The position numbers and the translations under genes were made by a program. A model generated the notes under the pieces. It searched no databases and was not told where the DNA came from. It was given only the letters and a program-made list of their open reading frames with translations. From Azolla caroliniana (Eukaryota; Polypodiophyta): DNA of 64,000 nucleotides. The stretch is from assembly GCA_043228905.1 (NCBI GenBank), contig JBHGNT010000016.1, positions 11,966,001-12,030,000 on the forward strand, in the 5' to 3' direction. Shown one piece after another: positions 47,801 through 58,528 of the stretch. Each line of letters begins with the position of its first letter. Position 1 is the first letter of the stretch.

Positions 47801-48597
47801 AACCATGTGGGTAGCCTCAGGGTGTCCTATTAGGTAATCAACTGTGCTTTCCCCTCCTCCATGTGGGAAACATGTGAATGCTTCTGAGCCCGGCCACTTG
47901 GCTAAGCCATTATATATGATCATCTGGTGTCGGCTTCCAAGTTCAAGCAGATGATGGCCAAAGTTGGTGGCGCCCGCACGTTGATCCTTTGATGTACGTG
48001 TTATGTCTAAGTCTAAAGGGTCGACATTCACCATTTATAGGTTTCTAACCATTTGAAATATTGTGCATTGTCGGGATTGGGTTCTCACATTGAAATCCCC
48101 TATAAGGAAGACTTCCCCTTAGGAAGAATATCGGATTATGTCATCCGATAAAGGTTCGTATGGAGAAGGCCCATGCAGCGTTCCTTCATCAACTATACTT
48201 GCCTCTCCAGCCATATTATACCAGGATCCTTTCGGGGGAAGTAATACACGGCGATAAATATCACATGATCCTTGGTAGTGAGAACTTTCACCCACATAAA
48301 ACGGGCTTCTAGGTCTTTCTTTAGTATTTCTATCCTATTATGTATCTCTCTCCGAAATAGTATCGCAACCCCTCCAAACCCTCTAGTAGTATGTCGATGT
48401 GAGGTTTGTCTAAAGACAGATTCCCAACAAAAACCGTCAACTCGTGGTAGTCCTCGATTTGGGCTCTGATGTGTTTCTACTAAACAAATTATGTCAAATA
48501 CCTTCAAAATCTCCTCTAAACGGCCAGGGTGTGTCAAAAGTGCACCGTTACAGTTCCATAAAGTCATCCTAAGTTTATTGTTTGTCACATCGGCCAC
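44862..48597 (-). pseudogene. LINE 2 ORF2: endonuclease, reverse transcriptase, zinc motif
   Basis: The endonuclease shows MTLWNCNGALLTHPGRLEEI, ICLVETHQSPNR, FGGVAILFRREIHNRI, then near 47860 STVDYLIGHPE and IGVDHSFLYFEL. The RT shows IVAPIHKGGDPMDPNTYRTI, RAPEQAGFRQAFSTIDHIF, YSCFVDFRKAFDTFPREKLF, SVKQGCPLSPTLFGTYID and the catalytic SLLLYTDDIVLLS near 46430. A TGA at 46344-46346 replaces a likely tryptophan (YTQ-GLVVN). The C-terminal part has RLCRLCHIEIEDEYHFTCKC, fitting CX2CX8HX4C, and then a charged tail. Frame changes near 45500, 46100 and 47460 make it a pseudogene. Confidence 0.85.
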
Positions 48598-48736
48598 ACG
48601 CCGTCAATTGGAGGCACAATCATTTGTTATCACACGTCAGTCTCGGTAAAAAGCATGATGCCCCTCTTTATAAGCTTCTATGACTCGCTGCATACAAGTT
48701 TTACGATGCTCAATTTGCATCTTGGTCGGGTCTTCA

Positions 48737-49387
48737 TCAAGCGTCCCCGCCCAATCCTCGAAGAATTGGTCTCTTTTTAAAGAATGTGATTCTAGATTCT
48801 AAGTCCTTAAACTGAAGGACCAAAGCTCTTTTCCTAATGGTGTCACGTCCTACCCTCCAAATTTTAGTAATTGGTAGGGCTTCGTACCCTAATGTTTGTG
48901 CATCTTCATCAGGAGATGCCCCTTCCTTGAGCCCAATAACTTGTACATTTAGGCGTCGAGCTTGACATTTTTCCTCCTCATGGGTAGTGTTTACAATATT
49001 TTCATCCTTTAGTTCCTTTTTAATATTAGTACGTTCTACTACATCAACCCACCTAGTTTTTGCTAATTCCATATCGCTTTTAACTTGTTCCTTAACCTTT
49101 TTTATTGCATCCTTAATATCCTCTAGGGAAGATATTTGACCATCTTCCCTAGATGTCTCAAGGTCCTTAACTTGTTTCTGAATATTCGTGTTGTCTACTT
49201 TAAGTTTCGTTATTTCAGCAATAAGCACTTCTTTTTCTTCCTTATCTTTTTGTTTTTCAGCTTCAATCTCTTTTGCCCATTTTTCTATTTTAACTAAACT
49301 GTTAAGGACATCTAAAAGTTCTTCCTTACTTATAATTTCTTCATGTGTTTCCTTATGGTTTCGTCTAGAAATCATGTTGTAAATCAA
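48737..49387 (-). CDS. LINE 2 ORF1, coiled-coil protein
   Basis: An open 216-residue frame with a long Lys/Glu-rich coiled coil (KWAKEIEAEKQKDKEEKEVL, VDNTNIQKQVKDLETSRED), then ARRLNVQVIGLKEGASPDED and ITKIWRVGRDTIRKRALVLQ. The second half resembles the RRM-like part of type II LINE ORF1 proteins (nucleic-acid binding after a coiled coil). It lies directly before ORF2 on the same strand. This differs from the other LINE in the window, whose ORF1 is DUF4283 plus zinc knuckle. Confidence 0.65.
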   Translation of the reverse strand: MIYNMISRRNHKETHEEIISKEELLDVLNSLVKIEKWAKEIEAEKQKDKEEKEVLIAEITKLKVDNTNIQKQVKDLETSREDGQISSLEDIKDAIKKVKEQVKSDMELAKTRWVDVVERTNIKKELKDENIVNTTHEEEKCQARRLNVQVIGLKEGASPDEDAQTLGYEALPITKIWRVGRDTIRKRALVLQFKDLESRITFFKKRPILRGLGGDA

Positions 49388-49499
49388 ACGATAAAAGAAA
49401 GAAAAGACAAAGAGGACAGAAAAACTTAGCCAAGCATCGATGCCTTGCGTGCTAGGTTCGAGTGTAGAAGCACATGTATGCTCTCTCGTTTACTCAACC

Positions 49500-49735
49500 G
49501 ATGACATTGTCAAAAGCGTAGGTGATAGCGGCAGCCAACAACGACGACAACGGCAATGACTACACACAACAACGACGGCGGTAGCGGCGACGGTCGAGAA
49601 CTGACGACAACGATGATGACGGTAATGGTGACGGCGACAGACGATAAACAACGGCGGCGGCAGTAGCAACAACGACATCGGCCGCAAACGACGGCGACAA
49701 CAGGCGACGATAGCAGTAGACGGTGATGACAACAA
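49500..49735. repeat. GACGGC-type trinucleotide-rich stretch
   Basis: Degenerate ACGACGGCG strings lie at the 5-prime end of LINE 2, possibly its leader. Open frames here are artefacts. Confidence 0.7.
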
Positions 49736-50036
49736 CAGAAAGAGCCATTATTGAGAGAGAGAGAGAGAGAGAGATGCACAGAGAATGAGAGAGGGAGAAT
49801 CGAGACAGACACAGTTGAGGGGTAACTTCAATATATTTCCCCTTTTTCCATGCCCCATTGGTGGGGTCTAAATAGTACAAGATCTCATCATTACAAAAAG
49901 CCGAGTGGGGGTAGTTACACCTACTTACCCCACCTAACACTCACACATTAACATTTCATATTACATATTACACATTGCACCTTACACACCATACACATTA
50001 TGTCGTAACCCTCCCGTACACCTATACGGGTAACAC

Positions 50037-50265
50037 CTGGCACGCCCGTGGGACAATGCATTGCACGTCGAACCCACAAGCCCATGCCAAAAACTCATTG
50101 ACCGGAAACTCCATTGATCTTCTCTCAATGATCGGAAATCCCTCAACCGGAGCACTGTTCTACAATTGATAACTTCGATCGGAGCTGGCTTGACACGAAG
50201 CTTCTCTCTAAACATAAACTCCTCTCTAAACATAAGCTCCTCTCTAAACAGAAGCTCCCTCAATA
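50037..50265 (+). other. primer-site-like string and leader with 18-bp repeats
   Basis: CCTGGCACGCCCGTGGGACA directly after the LTR end at 50036 fits a primer-binding region and matches 5155-5175. From about 50203 to 50263 an 18-bp unit CTCTCTAAACATAAACTC is repeated about three to four times. Confidence 0.6.
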
Positions 50266-50830
50266 TAATGTCTATAATATTTAACATTATATTAATACAA
50301 TCAATAAATATATTATTTTTAATATAATAATTATATTCAACATATTAATAATTACTTAAACTAGTCTGTATAAAGTTAAATCAAGTATAATATAATTACA
50401 ATCATTACCAAGCCATATATACGTTGGATTAAAGTTAAAATCATTGGGTAATTAATGGCACCTATATTTAATATAGAACTTCTCAGTCATTGGTTCATTC
50501 ATGCCCACCATTTTAAATATAAGACTTTTCAATCATTGGTTCATTCATGCTCACATGTTTAATACAAAGCAATTAAGAGTCATAAAAATGTTGCTTTGAG
50601 TAATCAATCATTGATTCATTCATGAACCTCTATCATTGTTTCCGTCATGACCTTCAAAGTCATTGTATGTTATTTTGACTATAAAATAATCATCAATATG
50701 CTAGTTTGACTTTGTAATCATTGATGCAATCATAAGTAACTCTGGTTAAAGTGACAGTGGTTACTAACTAACTAACCTCACCAACCTTGGTTAAAGTGAT
50801 TGTGGTTACTTTAACCACTGTAGTCAATCC
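50266..50830. other. AT-rich spacer before the methyltransferase gene
   Basis: No coding sequence. ATCATTGGTTCATTCATG and variants recur three to four times between 50480 and 50630, and AAAGTGAYWGTGGTTACT occurs twice near 50750-50810. Confidence 0.55.
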
Positions 50831-50964
50831 CTATAAATAAGAAGACCTTGTCATATTTCAATCACACGAAGCACAAGAGCACATAGAGCAAACAGAGCAA
50901 CCAGAGCACACAGAGCACGTCACACGAAAGTGAGATCTCCGCCTAAACTTCAACAAGATCAACC
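50831..50964 (+). promoter_or_regulatory. TATA-type promoter and leader of the ParB-methyltransferase gene
   Basis: CTATAAATAAG at 50831 is a good plant TATA box. The ATG follows 134 bp later. Between them lies a leader with 9-nt repeats of ACAGAGCAM and no upstream ATG that I saw. Only one copy exists; the second gene copy has no promoter of its own. Confidence 0.6.
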
Positions 50965-53900
50965 ATGTCTTCAAAGAAAATCGAGCGCCAGGACTCCAGG
51001 AAGCCTCTGAGGCTGTGGACATTTTTGTAAATATGTTTTAGCACTCAAGAACTCGATACGGCGTATCTAGTTCCTATATAAAACACAAACTTCATACAGG
51101 AACTCGATACGGCGTATCGAGTTCTTGTATGAAGTTTGTGTTTTATACAGGAACTCGATCCGGTGTATCGAGTTCTTGTCAATAGTTTGCGTTTTAAACA
51201 GGAACTCGATCCGGCGTATCGAGTTCTTGTCAATAGTTTGCGTTTTAAATAGGAACTCGATACGTCGTATCGAGTTCCTATATAAAGTTTGTTTTTTAAA
51301 CAGGAACTCGATACGCCGTATCGAGTTCCTGTTTAAAGTTTAGGTTTTATACAGGAACTCGATACGCCATAACGAGTTCCTGTTTGAAGTTTGTGTTTTA
51401 AACAGGAACTCGATACGGCGTATCGAGTTCCTGTCTTATGTTCGTGTGTTATATAGGAACTCGATACGGCGTATCGAGTTCTTGTACAAATTTTGTGTTT
51501 TGTTGTATATAGTATGCGTTTTAAACAGGAACTTGTAACGAGTTCCTGTATAAAACACGAACATAATACAGGAACTCGATACGCCGTATCGAGTTCTTGT
51601 GTAAAGTTTGTGTTTGATACATGAACTCGATACCCTGCATCGAGTTCATGTATAAACACGAACTATATGCAGGAACACGATACGACGTAAAGAGTTTTGA
51701 ACCCTAAAACACACAATTTAAAGAGGAATATTGTCTATTTGGGGCAACAATTTAGTATTGTGTGAAAAGATATCTAACTTTCTGTCAAAATCAGACTTTT
51801 TTTATGGAGATTTGCCATATTTTGTAACAAATAGGGGCCTAAATTATAGAGGTTTTATGACCTAGTATAGCTTAAAATAGTAGAAAATAACCCACAAATT
51901 ACCTTTATGATGCCAAATTCAAGTCTATCATATGCAAATTCTCTAGAATATGGATATGGAATCAATATAAGCCATACCTACCCTTCAAGATAACATATAT
52001 CCTTGTATACTTATTAAGATATATATTTTCTAAGTTGAATAGCCCTTACTAGAATGGATTTCTGAATAAAGGACTACCATGTTCACTCAATGCATGATTG
52101 ATATTTTTAGTTTGCCACAAATCGCCTGCAGCTAGTTCTTATCTTCGTCTAATTATGCGTATTTTAATATACAACCTTAATCTACGTGACCACCTAACTT
52201 ATGTTTTCGCATGTCCTTTCTTAAATAGGTCGTTTGAGAACTTGTCAGACCGACTTGTGAAGAAGATAAAGCTCCGGATACAGGGCTCTCCAATTGAAAC
52301 CCAGACCCTAATAACTCCCAAAAACATGAAGAGAGGAAAGAAGCTTCTCTTCAACGAGGAGACAAAATCTCAACCACCCAATGAGGTCAGCCAGAAGAAA
52401 ATATTAGTAGCTACTGGTGGTGAAGACCTTCCTAACCGTGATCTAACGGACAAGGAATGGTGTATGCAATACGTCGACTCCAAGAAAAAAGTTGTGTTGT
52501 ATATTGCAAAGAAGAAGGGCAAGGGGCAGCTTGAAAATGAAACCGCATTTATGTATGGCTGTATTCTACGATTTGACTACGAAGATTCAGATTCGGCCAA
52601 CATACTTGTAATGATAGAGTGCTCTAAGGGGGTACGTAAAGTGTTCCTTTCTGAAGATCTTCTAGTAAAGGAATCTTGTGGGCCAGAAGCTTTTAAAAAA
52701 GATCTCGAAAGCTCCCATAACCTTATTGTTACCTTGAGGCCTTATATACAAGGCCATGTAAGTCTAAGGGAGCCATTGCCCTCCCCAGTAAAGGCCCCAA
52801 AAAGGGCATCTAAAGTACAATCAAGACCACCAAAGAAGAAGACCACTAAAATGTCGGACTCCAACTTATCAAGCTCAAACGAAGATGAGGACACTAAGGG
52901 GATGCTAGGAGTTGAGTTGGCACCGGGTGTGTTGTCATTCGAGTAGAATAAGATACGGAGAGAGTTAATGCAGTGTAAACTGGTCAAGAAAGGGCAAGTG
53001 TTTAATTTGCCTATAACACACATCCATCGGCCCCCTATTGATGAAAAAACAGAATGAAGACCACTTGAGATTAGAGAGCCACACCGAATGCATGTTCAAA
53101 ATCTCAAGAAAAAAATGAAAATTAATCCACATGCTACCGTAGTGCCTTTTATTGTTATGGTGGATCCTAAAGAATGTGAAACCATTGAAGATTTTGATAT
53201 AAAAAAGCATGATCAATATAATTACTTTTTCATTGGTGGATCGCATTCGGCGGAGGCACGTTGGCAACTTGTGAGAGAACATCCAACGACTTTCTTCTTC
53301 AAGTATGCCGAGTGCAAAATTTATGTGGGTCTCACAACTGAAGAGGCAAAGCTATTGGCATGGGACCACAATAACGATAATGACTATAGGCAGAAAATGT
53401 TATCGATTGAGCGTATAAGGTTCTTCCACCACGAGTATTTGGATGTCAAACAAAAGTTTGGTGTGAAGCTACATCCTGGCCTACGACGTCAATGCTTACA
53501 TGAAGTCGACATTGTGGTAGATGATAATGTTAAGTACGATGGTCTTCGAAAATATGAGTCATGGTTTCAACTGGCCTTTAGAGATGGAGAAGTATGGGAC
53601 CTACAAGATCAAATCTTCTCAATGTGGGAGAATAAGGAGGTCAAGGGTCAACGACAAAAGAAATGTAAGGTAGACCCTCAACTAGAATTAAAGTCACAAG
53701 CGGCCAAGAAAATTGATTTGACAATTGAAGAAGCGGTTGACGACATGAAGCTGTCTTTGTGGAGAGCGATGCAAGGTATTAAGGACGAGCATCTTCTTGT
53801 GTCTGTTTTGTCAAGAGTTGTAGCCAAAGACTTAAGGCTTGAAGAAATGGTCACTGAGTTCAATAAGTAAGTCTTTCAAATAGTGATATTGAAGTCAATA

Positions 53901-54898
53901 TGGTGCAATTGAAAGTTCTAATCTCGTTTTCCAATTTCACAGTCATAAGGTGTACATGAAGATCCAAGAAGTTATGATGAAACAACTTGGATGTATAATT
54001 TGGGAACAAGTGACCGAGGATTATCCTCTAACGTCTTCATATAAGGCGTTATCGGAGTATTTTATTGCATTCAAGGATTGGGTTAGTATTGGTGATTTTT
54101 CATTAAGCTTTCATCATATGTAGAGCTTGTAGAATAAAACTTGATGTCCTATTGCTTCTATTAGAAACTGTGTCATGGCAAGAAACAAGGAGAAGTTAAG
54201 GATATACACGATTTCCCGACATCCTTCCTTGTACATCTCGAGAGATCCAGAAAAGAAAAGGATCGTCACTTAGTCAAGGCGTACGAAATGGAGGAAGATG
54301 GCTCCTTCAAAAAAATTAGCCACAAAAAAGATATTACGAGAGATCTTTACTACATACATTGTGGTTTGCAGCGATGTCGTTGACATGATCCAAAAAGTGC
54401 CAAAGAAGGAATATACACTAATGATTGTGGATATTCCTTACGGATTTCGAATGGTAGGGTCATCATACGACGATGAACCATTTAGGTTTAAACAGTTCGA
54501 GAAGATGGTCAAGGATTTTGTTGAGCTAACGACTGCATCATTGTGGAGAATAATTGTCTTTCACAGTATGGACCAAGGGTACTCGGTAGGTCAAGCTTTG
54601 AGATCTCGTTGCCATGGCAAGCACCTTGCCTGGTAAGGATTATTTATAGGTCTCATTCACTATATTGCATTTCTTAAGATTGTTCAATCTATTCTTAACT
54701 CGATGTAATATTTGTTATAGGATAAAAACCAATGTAAATAGAGGGCCAACCTTTCGGTTCGTTAATGCCATTGAATACATCACGGTTGGCTACTTCGATG
54801 AAATTAAGAAACAAAGAATCAAGGAGCATTCTAATGAAGTGGGAGGTTCAAATCTGTTGGTATATCCAATAGTGAAACGGAAATTGCGACATGTCACC
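50965..54898 (+). pseudogene. ParB-like / DNA methyltransferase fusion gene, copy 1 (3-prime truncated)
   Basis: Exons 50965-51026, 52229-53866, 53943-54081, 54165-54632 and 54721-54898, joined by GT-AG introns in matching phases. Residues about 22-260 are an unrecognised basic region with a Lys-rich tract. A ParB/Srx-like domain follows (PFIVMVDPKE, FFIGGSHSAEARW near 53235, YVGLTTEEAKLLAWDHN). The methyltransferase begins in exon 4: LYYIHCG, DVVDMIQKVP and motif IV DIPYG at 54430-54444. Exon 5 carries the target-recognition part (FRFVNAIEYITVGYF). Motifs X and I are missing because the tandem duplication ends at 54898; the frame runs on into the palindrome array to 55168. TAG at 52944 and TGA at 53055 stand where tryptophan is likely, and a net +1 shift lies near 54370. 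Confidence 0.8.
51045..51690. repeat. 51-bp array of near-perfect palindromes, intron 1
   Basis: Eight units start at exactly 51-bp steps from 51100 to 51457; degenerate ones follow near 51527, 51572 and 51623, and an inverted one at about 51047. Each unit holds GAACTCGATACG, one base, and CGTATCGAGTTC: 12-bp inverted arms in 25 nt. Spacers (for example TTTGTGTTTTATACAG) are also related. The inverted first unit makes a larger palindrome, about 70 bp per arm, centred at 51112. Each core holds two TCGA sites. The array lies in the 1.2-kb first intron of the ParB-methyltransferase gene. Confidence 0.95.
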
Positions 54899-57800
54899 AT
54901 CGAGTTCTTGTATGAAGTTTGTGTTTTATACAGGAACTCGATCCGGTGTATCGAGTTCTTGTCAATAGTTTGCGTTTTAAACAGGAACTCGATCCGGCGT
55001 ATCGAGTTCTTGTCAATAGTTTGCGTTTTAAATAGGAACTCGATACGTCGTATCGAGTTCCTATATAAAGTTTGTTTTTTAAACAGGAACTCGATACGGC
55101 GTATCGAGTTCTTGTACAAATTTTGTGTTTTGTTGTATATAGTATGCGTTTTAAACAGGAACTTGTAACGAGTTCCTGTATAAAACACGAACATAATACA
55201 GGAACTCGATACGCCGTATCGAGTTCTTGTGTAAAGTTTGTGTTTGATACATGAACTCGATACCCTGCATCGAGTTCATGTATAAACACGAACTATATGC
55301 AGGAACACGATACGACGTAAAGAGTTTTGAACCCTAAAACACACAATTTAAAGAGGAATATTGTCTATTTGGGGCAACAATTTAGTATTGTGTGAAAAGA
55401 TATCTAACTTTCTGTCAAAATCAGACTTTTTTTATGGAGATTTGCCATATTTTGTAACAAATAGGGGCCTAAATTATAGAGGTTTTATGACCTAGTATAG
55501 CTTAAAATAGTAGAAAATAACCCACAAATTACCTTTATGATGCCAAATTCAAGTCTATCATATGCAAATTCTCTAGAATATGGATATGGAATCAATATAA
55601 GCCATACCTACCCTTCAAGATAACATATATCCTTGTATACTTATTAAGATATATATTTTCTAAGTTGAATAGCCCTTACTAGAATGGATTTCTGAATAAA
55701 GGACTACCATGTTCACTCAATGCATGATTGATATTTTTAGTTTGCCACAAATCGCCTGCAGCTAGTTCTTATCTTCGTCTAATTATGCGTATTTTAATAT
55801 ACAACCTTAATCTACGTGACCACCTAACTTATGTTTTCGCATGTCCTTTCTTAAATAGGTCGTTTGAGAACTTGTCAGACCGACTTGTGAAGAAGATAAA
55901 GCTCCGGATACAGGGCTCTCCAATTGAAACCCAGACCCTAATAACTCCCAAAAACATGAAGAGAGGAAAGAAGCTTCTCTTCAACGAGGAGACAAAATCT
56001 CAACCACCCAATGAGGTCAGCCAGAAGAAAATATTAGTAGCTACTGGTGGTGAAGACCTTCCTAACCGTGATCTAACGGACAAGGAATGGTGTATGCAAT
56101 ACGTCGACTCCAAGAAAAAAGTTGTGTTGTATATTGCAAAGAAGAAGGGCAAGGGGCAGCTTGAAAATGAAACCGCATTTATGTATGGCTGTATTCTACG
56201 ATTTGACTACGAAGATTCAGATTCGGCCAACATACTTGTAATGATAGAGTGCTCTAAGGGGGTACGTAAAGTGTTCCTTTCTGAAGATCTTCTAGTAAAG
56301 GAATCTTGTGGGCCAGAAGCTTTTAAAAAAGATCTCGAAAGCTCCCATAACCTTATTGTTACCTTGAGGCCTTATATACAAGGCCATGTAAGTCTAAGGG
56401 AGCCATTGCCCTCCCCAGTAAAGGCCCCAAAAAGGGCATCTAAAGTACAATCAAGACCACCAAAGAAGAAGACCACTAAAATGTCGGACTCCAACTTATC
56501 AAGCTCAAACGAAGATGAGGACACTAAGGGGATGCTAGGAGTTGAGTTGGCACCGGGTGTGTTGTCATTCGAGTAGAATAAGATACGGAGAGAGTTAATG
56601 CAGTGTAAACTGGTCAAGAAAGGGCAAGTGTTTAATTTGCCTATAACACACATCCATCGGCCCCCTATTGATGAAAAAACAGAATGAAGACCACTTGAGA
56701 TTAGAGAGCCACACCGAATGCATGTTCAAAATCTCAAGAAAAAAATGAAAATTAATCCACATGCTACCGTAGTGCCTTTTATTGTTATGGTGGATCCTAA
56801 AGAATGTGAAACCATTGAAGATTTTGATATAAAAAAGCATGATCAATATAATTACTTTTTCATTGGTGGATCGCATTCGGCGGAGGCACGTTGGCAACTT
56901 GTGAGAGAACATCCAACGACTTTCTTCTTCAAGTATGCCGAGTGCAAAATTTATGTGGGTCTCACAACTGAAGAGGCAAAGCTATTGGCATGGGACCACA
57001 ATAACGATAATGACTATAGGCAGAAAATGTTATCGATTGAGCGTATAAGGTTCTTCCACCACGAGTATTTGGATGTCAAACAAAAGTTTGGTGTGAAGCT
57101 ACATCCTGGCCTACGACGTCAATGCTTACATGAAGTCGACATTGTGGTAGATGATAATGTTAAGTACGATGGTCTTCGAAAATATGAGTCATGGTTTCAA
57201 CTGGCCTTTAGAGATGGAGAAGTATGGGACCTACAAGATCAAATCTTCTCAATGTGGGAGAATAAGGAGGTCAAGGGTCAACGACAAAAGAAATGTAAGG
57301 TAGACCCTCAACTAGAATTAAAGTCACAAGCGGCCAAGAAAATTGATTTGACAATTGAAGAAGCGGTTGACGACATGAAGCTGTCTTTGTGGAGAGCGAT
57401 GCAAGGTATTAAGGACGAGCATCTTCTTGTGTCTGTTTTGTCAAGAGTTGTAGCCAAAGACTTAAGGCTTGAAGAAATGGTCACTGAGTTCAATAAGTAA
57501 GTCTTTCAAATAGTGATATTGAAGTCAATATGGTGCAATTGAAAGTTCTAATCTCGTTTTCCAATTTCACAGTCATAAGGTGTACATGAAGATCCAAGAA
57601 GTTATGATGAAACAACTTGGATGTATAATTTGGGAACAAGTGACCGAGGATTATCCTCTAACGTCTTCATATAAGGCGTTATCGGAGTATTTTATTGCAT
57701 TCAAGGATTGGGTTAGTATTGGTGATTTTTCATTAAGCTTTCATCATATGTAGAGCTTGTAGAATAAAACTTGATGTCCTATTGCTTCTATTAGAAACTG

Positions 57801-58528
57801 TGTCATGGCAAGAAACAAGGAGAAGTTAAGGATATACACGATTTCCCGACATCCTTCCTTGTACATCTCGAGAGATCCAGAAAAGAAAAGGATCGTCACT
57901 TAGTCAAGGCGTACGAAATGGAGGAAGATGGCTCCTTCAAAAAAATTAGCCACAAAAAAGATATTACGAGAGATCTTTACTACATACATTGTGGTTTGCA
58001 GCGATGTCGTTGACATGATCCAAAAAGTGCCAAAGAAGGAATATACACTAATGATTGTGGATATTCCTTACGGATTTCGAATGGTAGGGTCATCATACGA
58101 CGATGAACCATTTAGGTTTAAACAGTTCGAGAAGATGGTCAAGGATTTTGTTGAGCTAACGACTGCATCATTGTGGAGAATAATTGTCTTTCACAGTATG
58201 GACCAAGGGTACTCGGTAGGTCAAGCTTTGAGATCTCGTTGCCATGGCAAGCACCTTGCCTGGTAAGGATTATTTATAGGTCTCATTCACTATATTGCAT
58301 TTCTTAAGATTGTTCAATCTATTCTTAACTCGATGTAATATTTGTTATAGGATAAAAACCAATGTAAATAGAGGGCCAACCTTTCGGTTCGTTAATGCCA
58401 TTGAATACATCACGGTTGGCTACTTCGATGAAATTAAGAAACAAAGAATCAAGGAGCATTCTAATGAAGTGGGAGGTTCAAATCTGTTGGTATATCCAAT
58501 AGTGAAACGGAAATTGCGACATGTCACC
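51116..58528 (+). repeat. 3.6-kb tandem duplication inside the methyltransferase gene
   Basis: Bases 51116-54898 (3783 bp) and 54899-58528 (3630 bp) correspond; I saw no difference outside the array, where copy 2 lacks 153 bp, exactly three 51-bp units. All long frames, stops and introns recur at an offset of 3630. The junction at 54898/54899 shares one base (A). The left breakpoint lies 4 nt from the centre of the palindrome at 51112. Exon 1 and the last exon exist once only, so this is an internal duplication of one gene, or an assembly artefact joining two array-length alleles. Confidence 0.95.
54899..55320. repeat. 51-bp palindrome array, second copy
   Basis: Units at 54934, 54985, 55036 and 55087, then the degenerate ones. 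Lacks three units present in the first array. Its frame continues the truncated exon 5 of copy 1 for about 90 residues of a 17-residue repeat (NRNSIRRIEFLSIVCVL). Confidence 0.95.

Larger units (their letters stand above)
44700..49740 (-). mobile_element. second LINE, not typical plant L1
   Basis: ORF1 with a coiled coil and ORF2 with endonuclease, RT and a C-terminal zinc-binding motif run on the minus strand. The C-terminal motif and the RT wording are closer to what I know from animal LINEs than to plant L1, but no search was possible. Ends are approximate. Confidence 0.8.
44597..50036 (+). mobile_element. LTR split by a LINE insertion
   Basis: The LTR start TGTTGATGGGTGGGGGATGG at 44597 with CCCAAGGGGGTTCAA and a GAGAGAGAAAG run lies on the left of the second LINE. 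The rest, from a GA run near 49745 through CCCCATTGGTGGGGTCTAAA to ATACGGGTAACA at 50036, lies on its right. Both halves resemble the LTR at 4595-4940 read in reverse. The LINE probably used the purine-rich GA stretch as target. Confidence 0.6.

Noticed and set aside
51045-51690. CRISPR-like array (regular palindromic repeats with spacers)
   Set aside because: The spacers are related to each other instead of unique, the period is one exact 51 bp, there are no cas genes, and the context is a spliced plant gene. It is a palindromic satellite.
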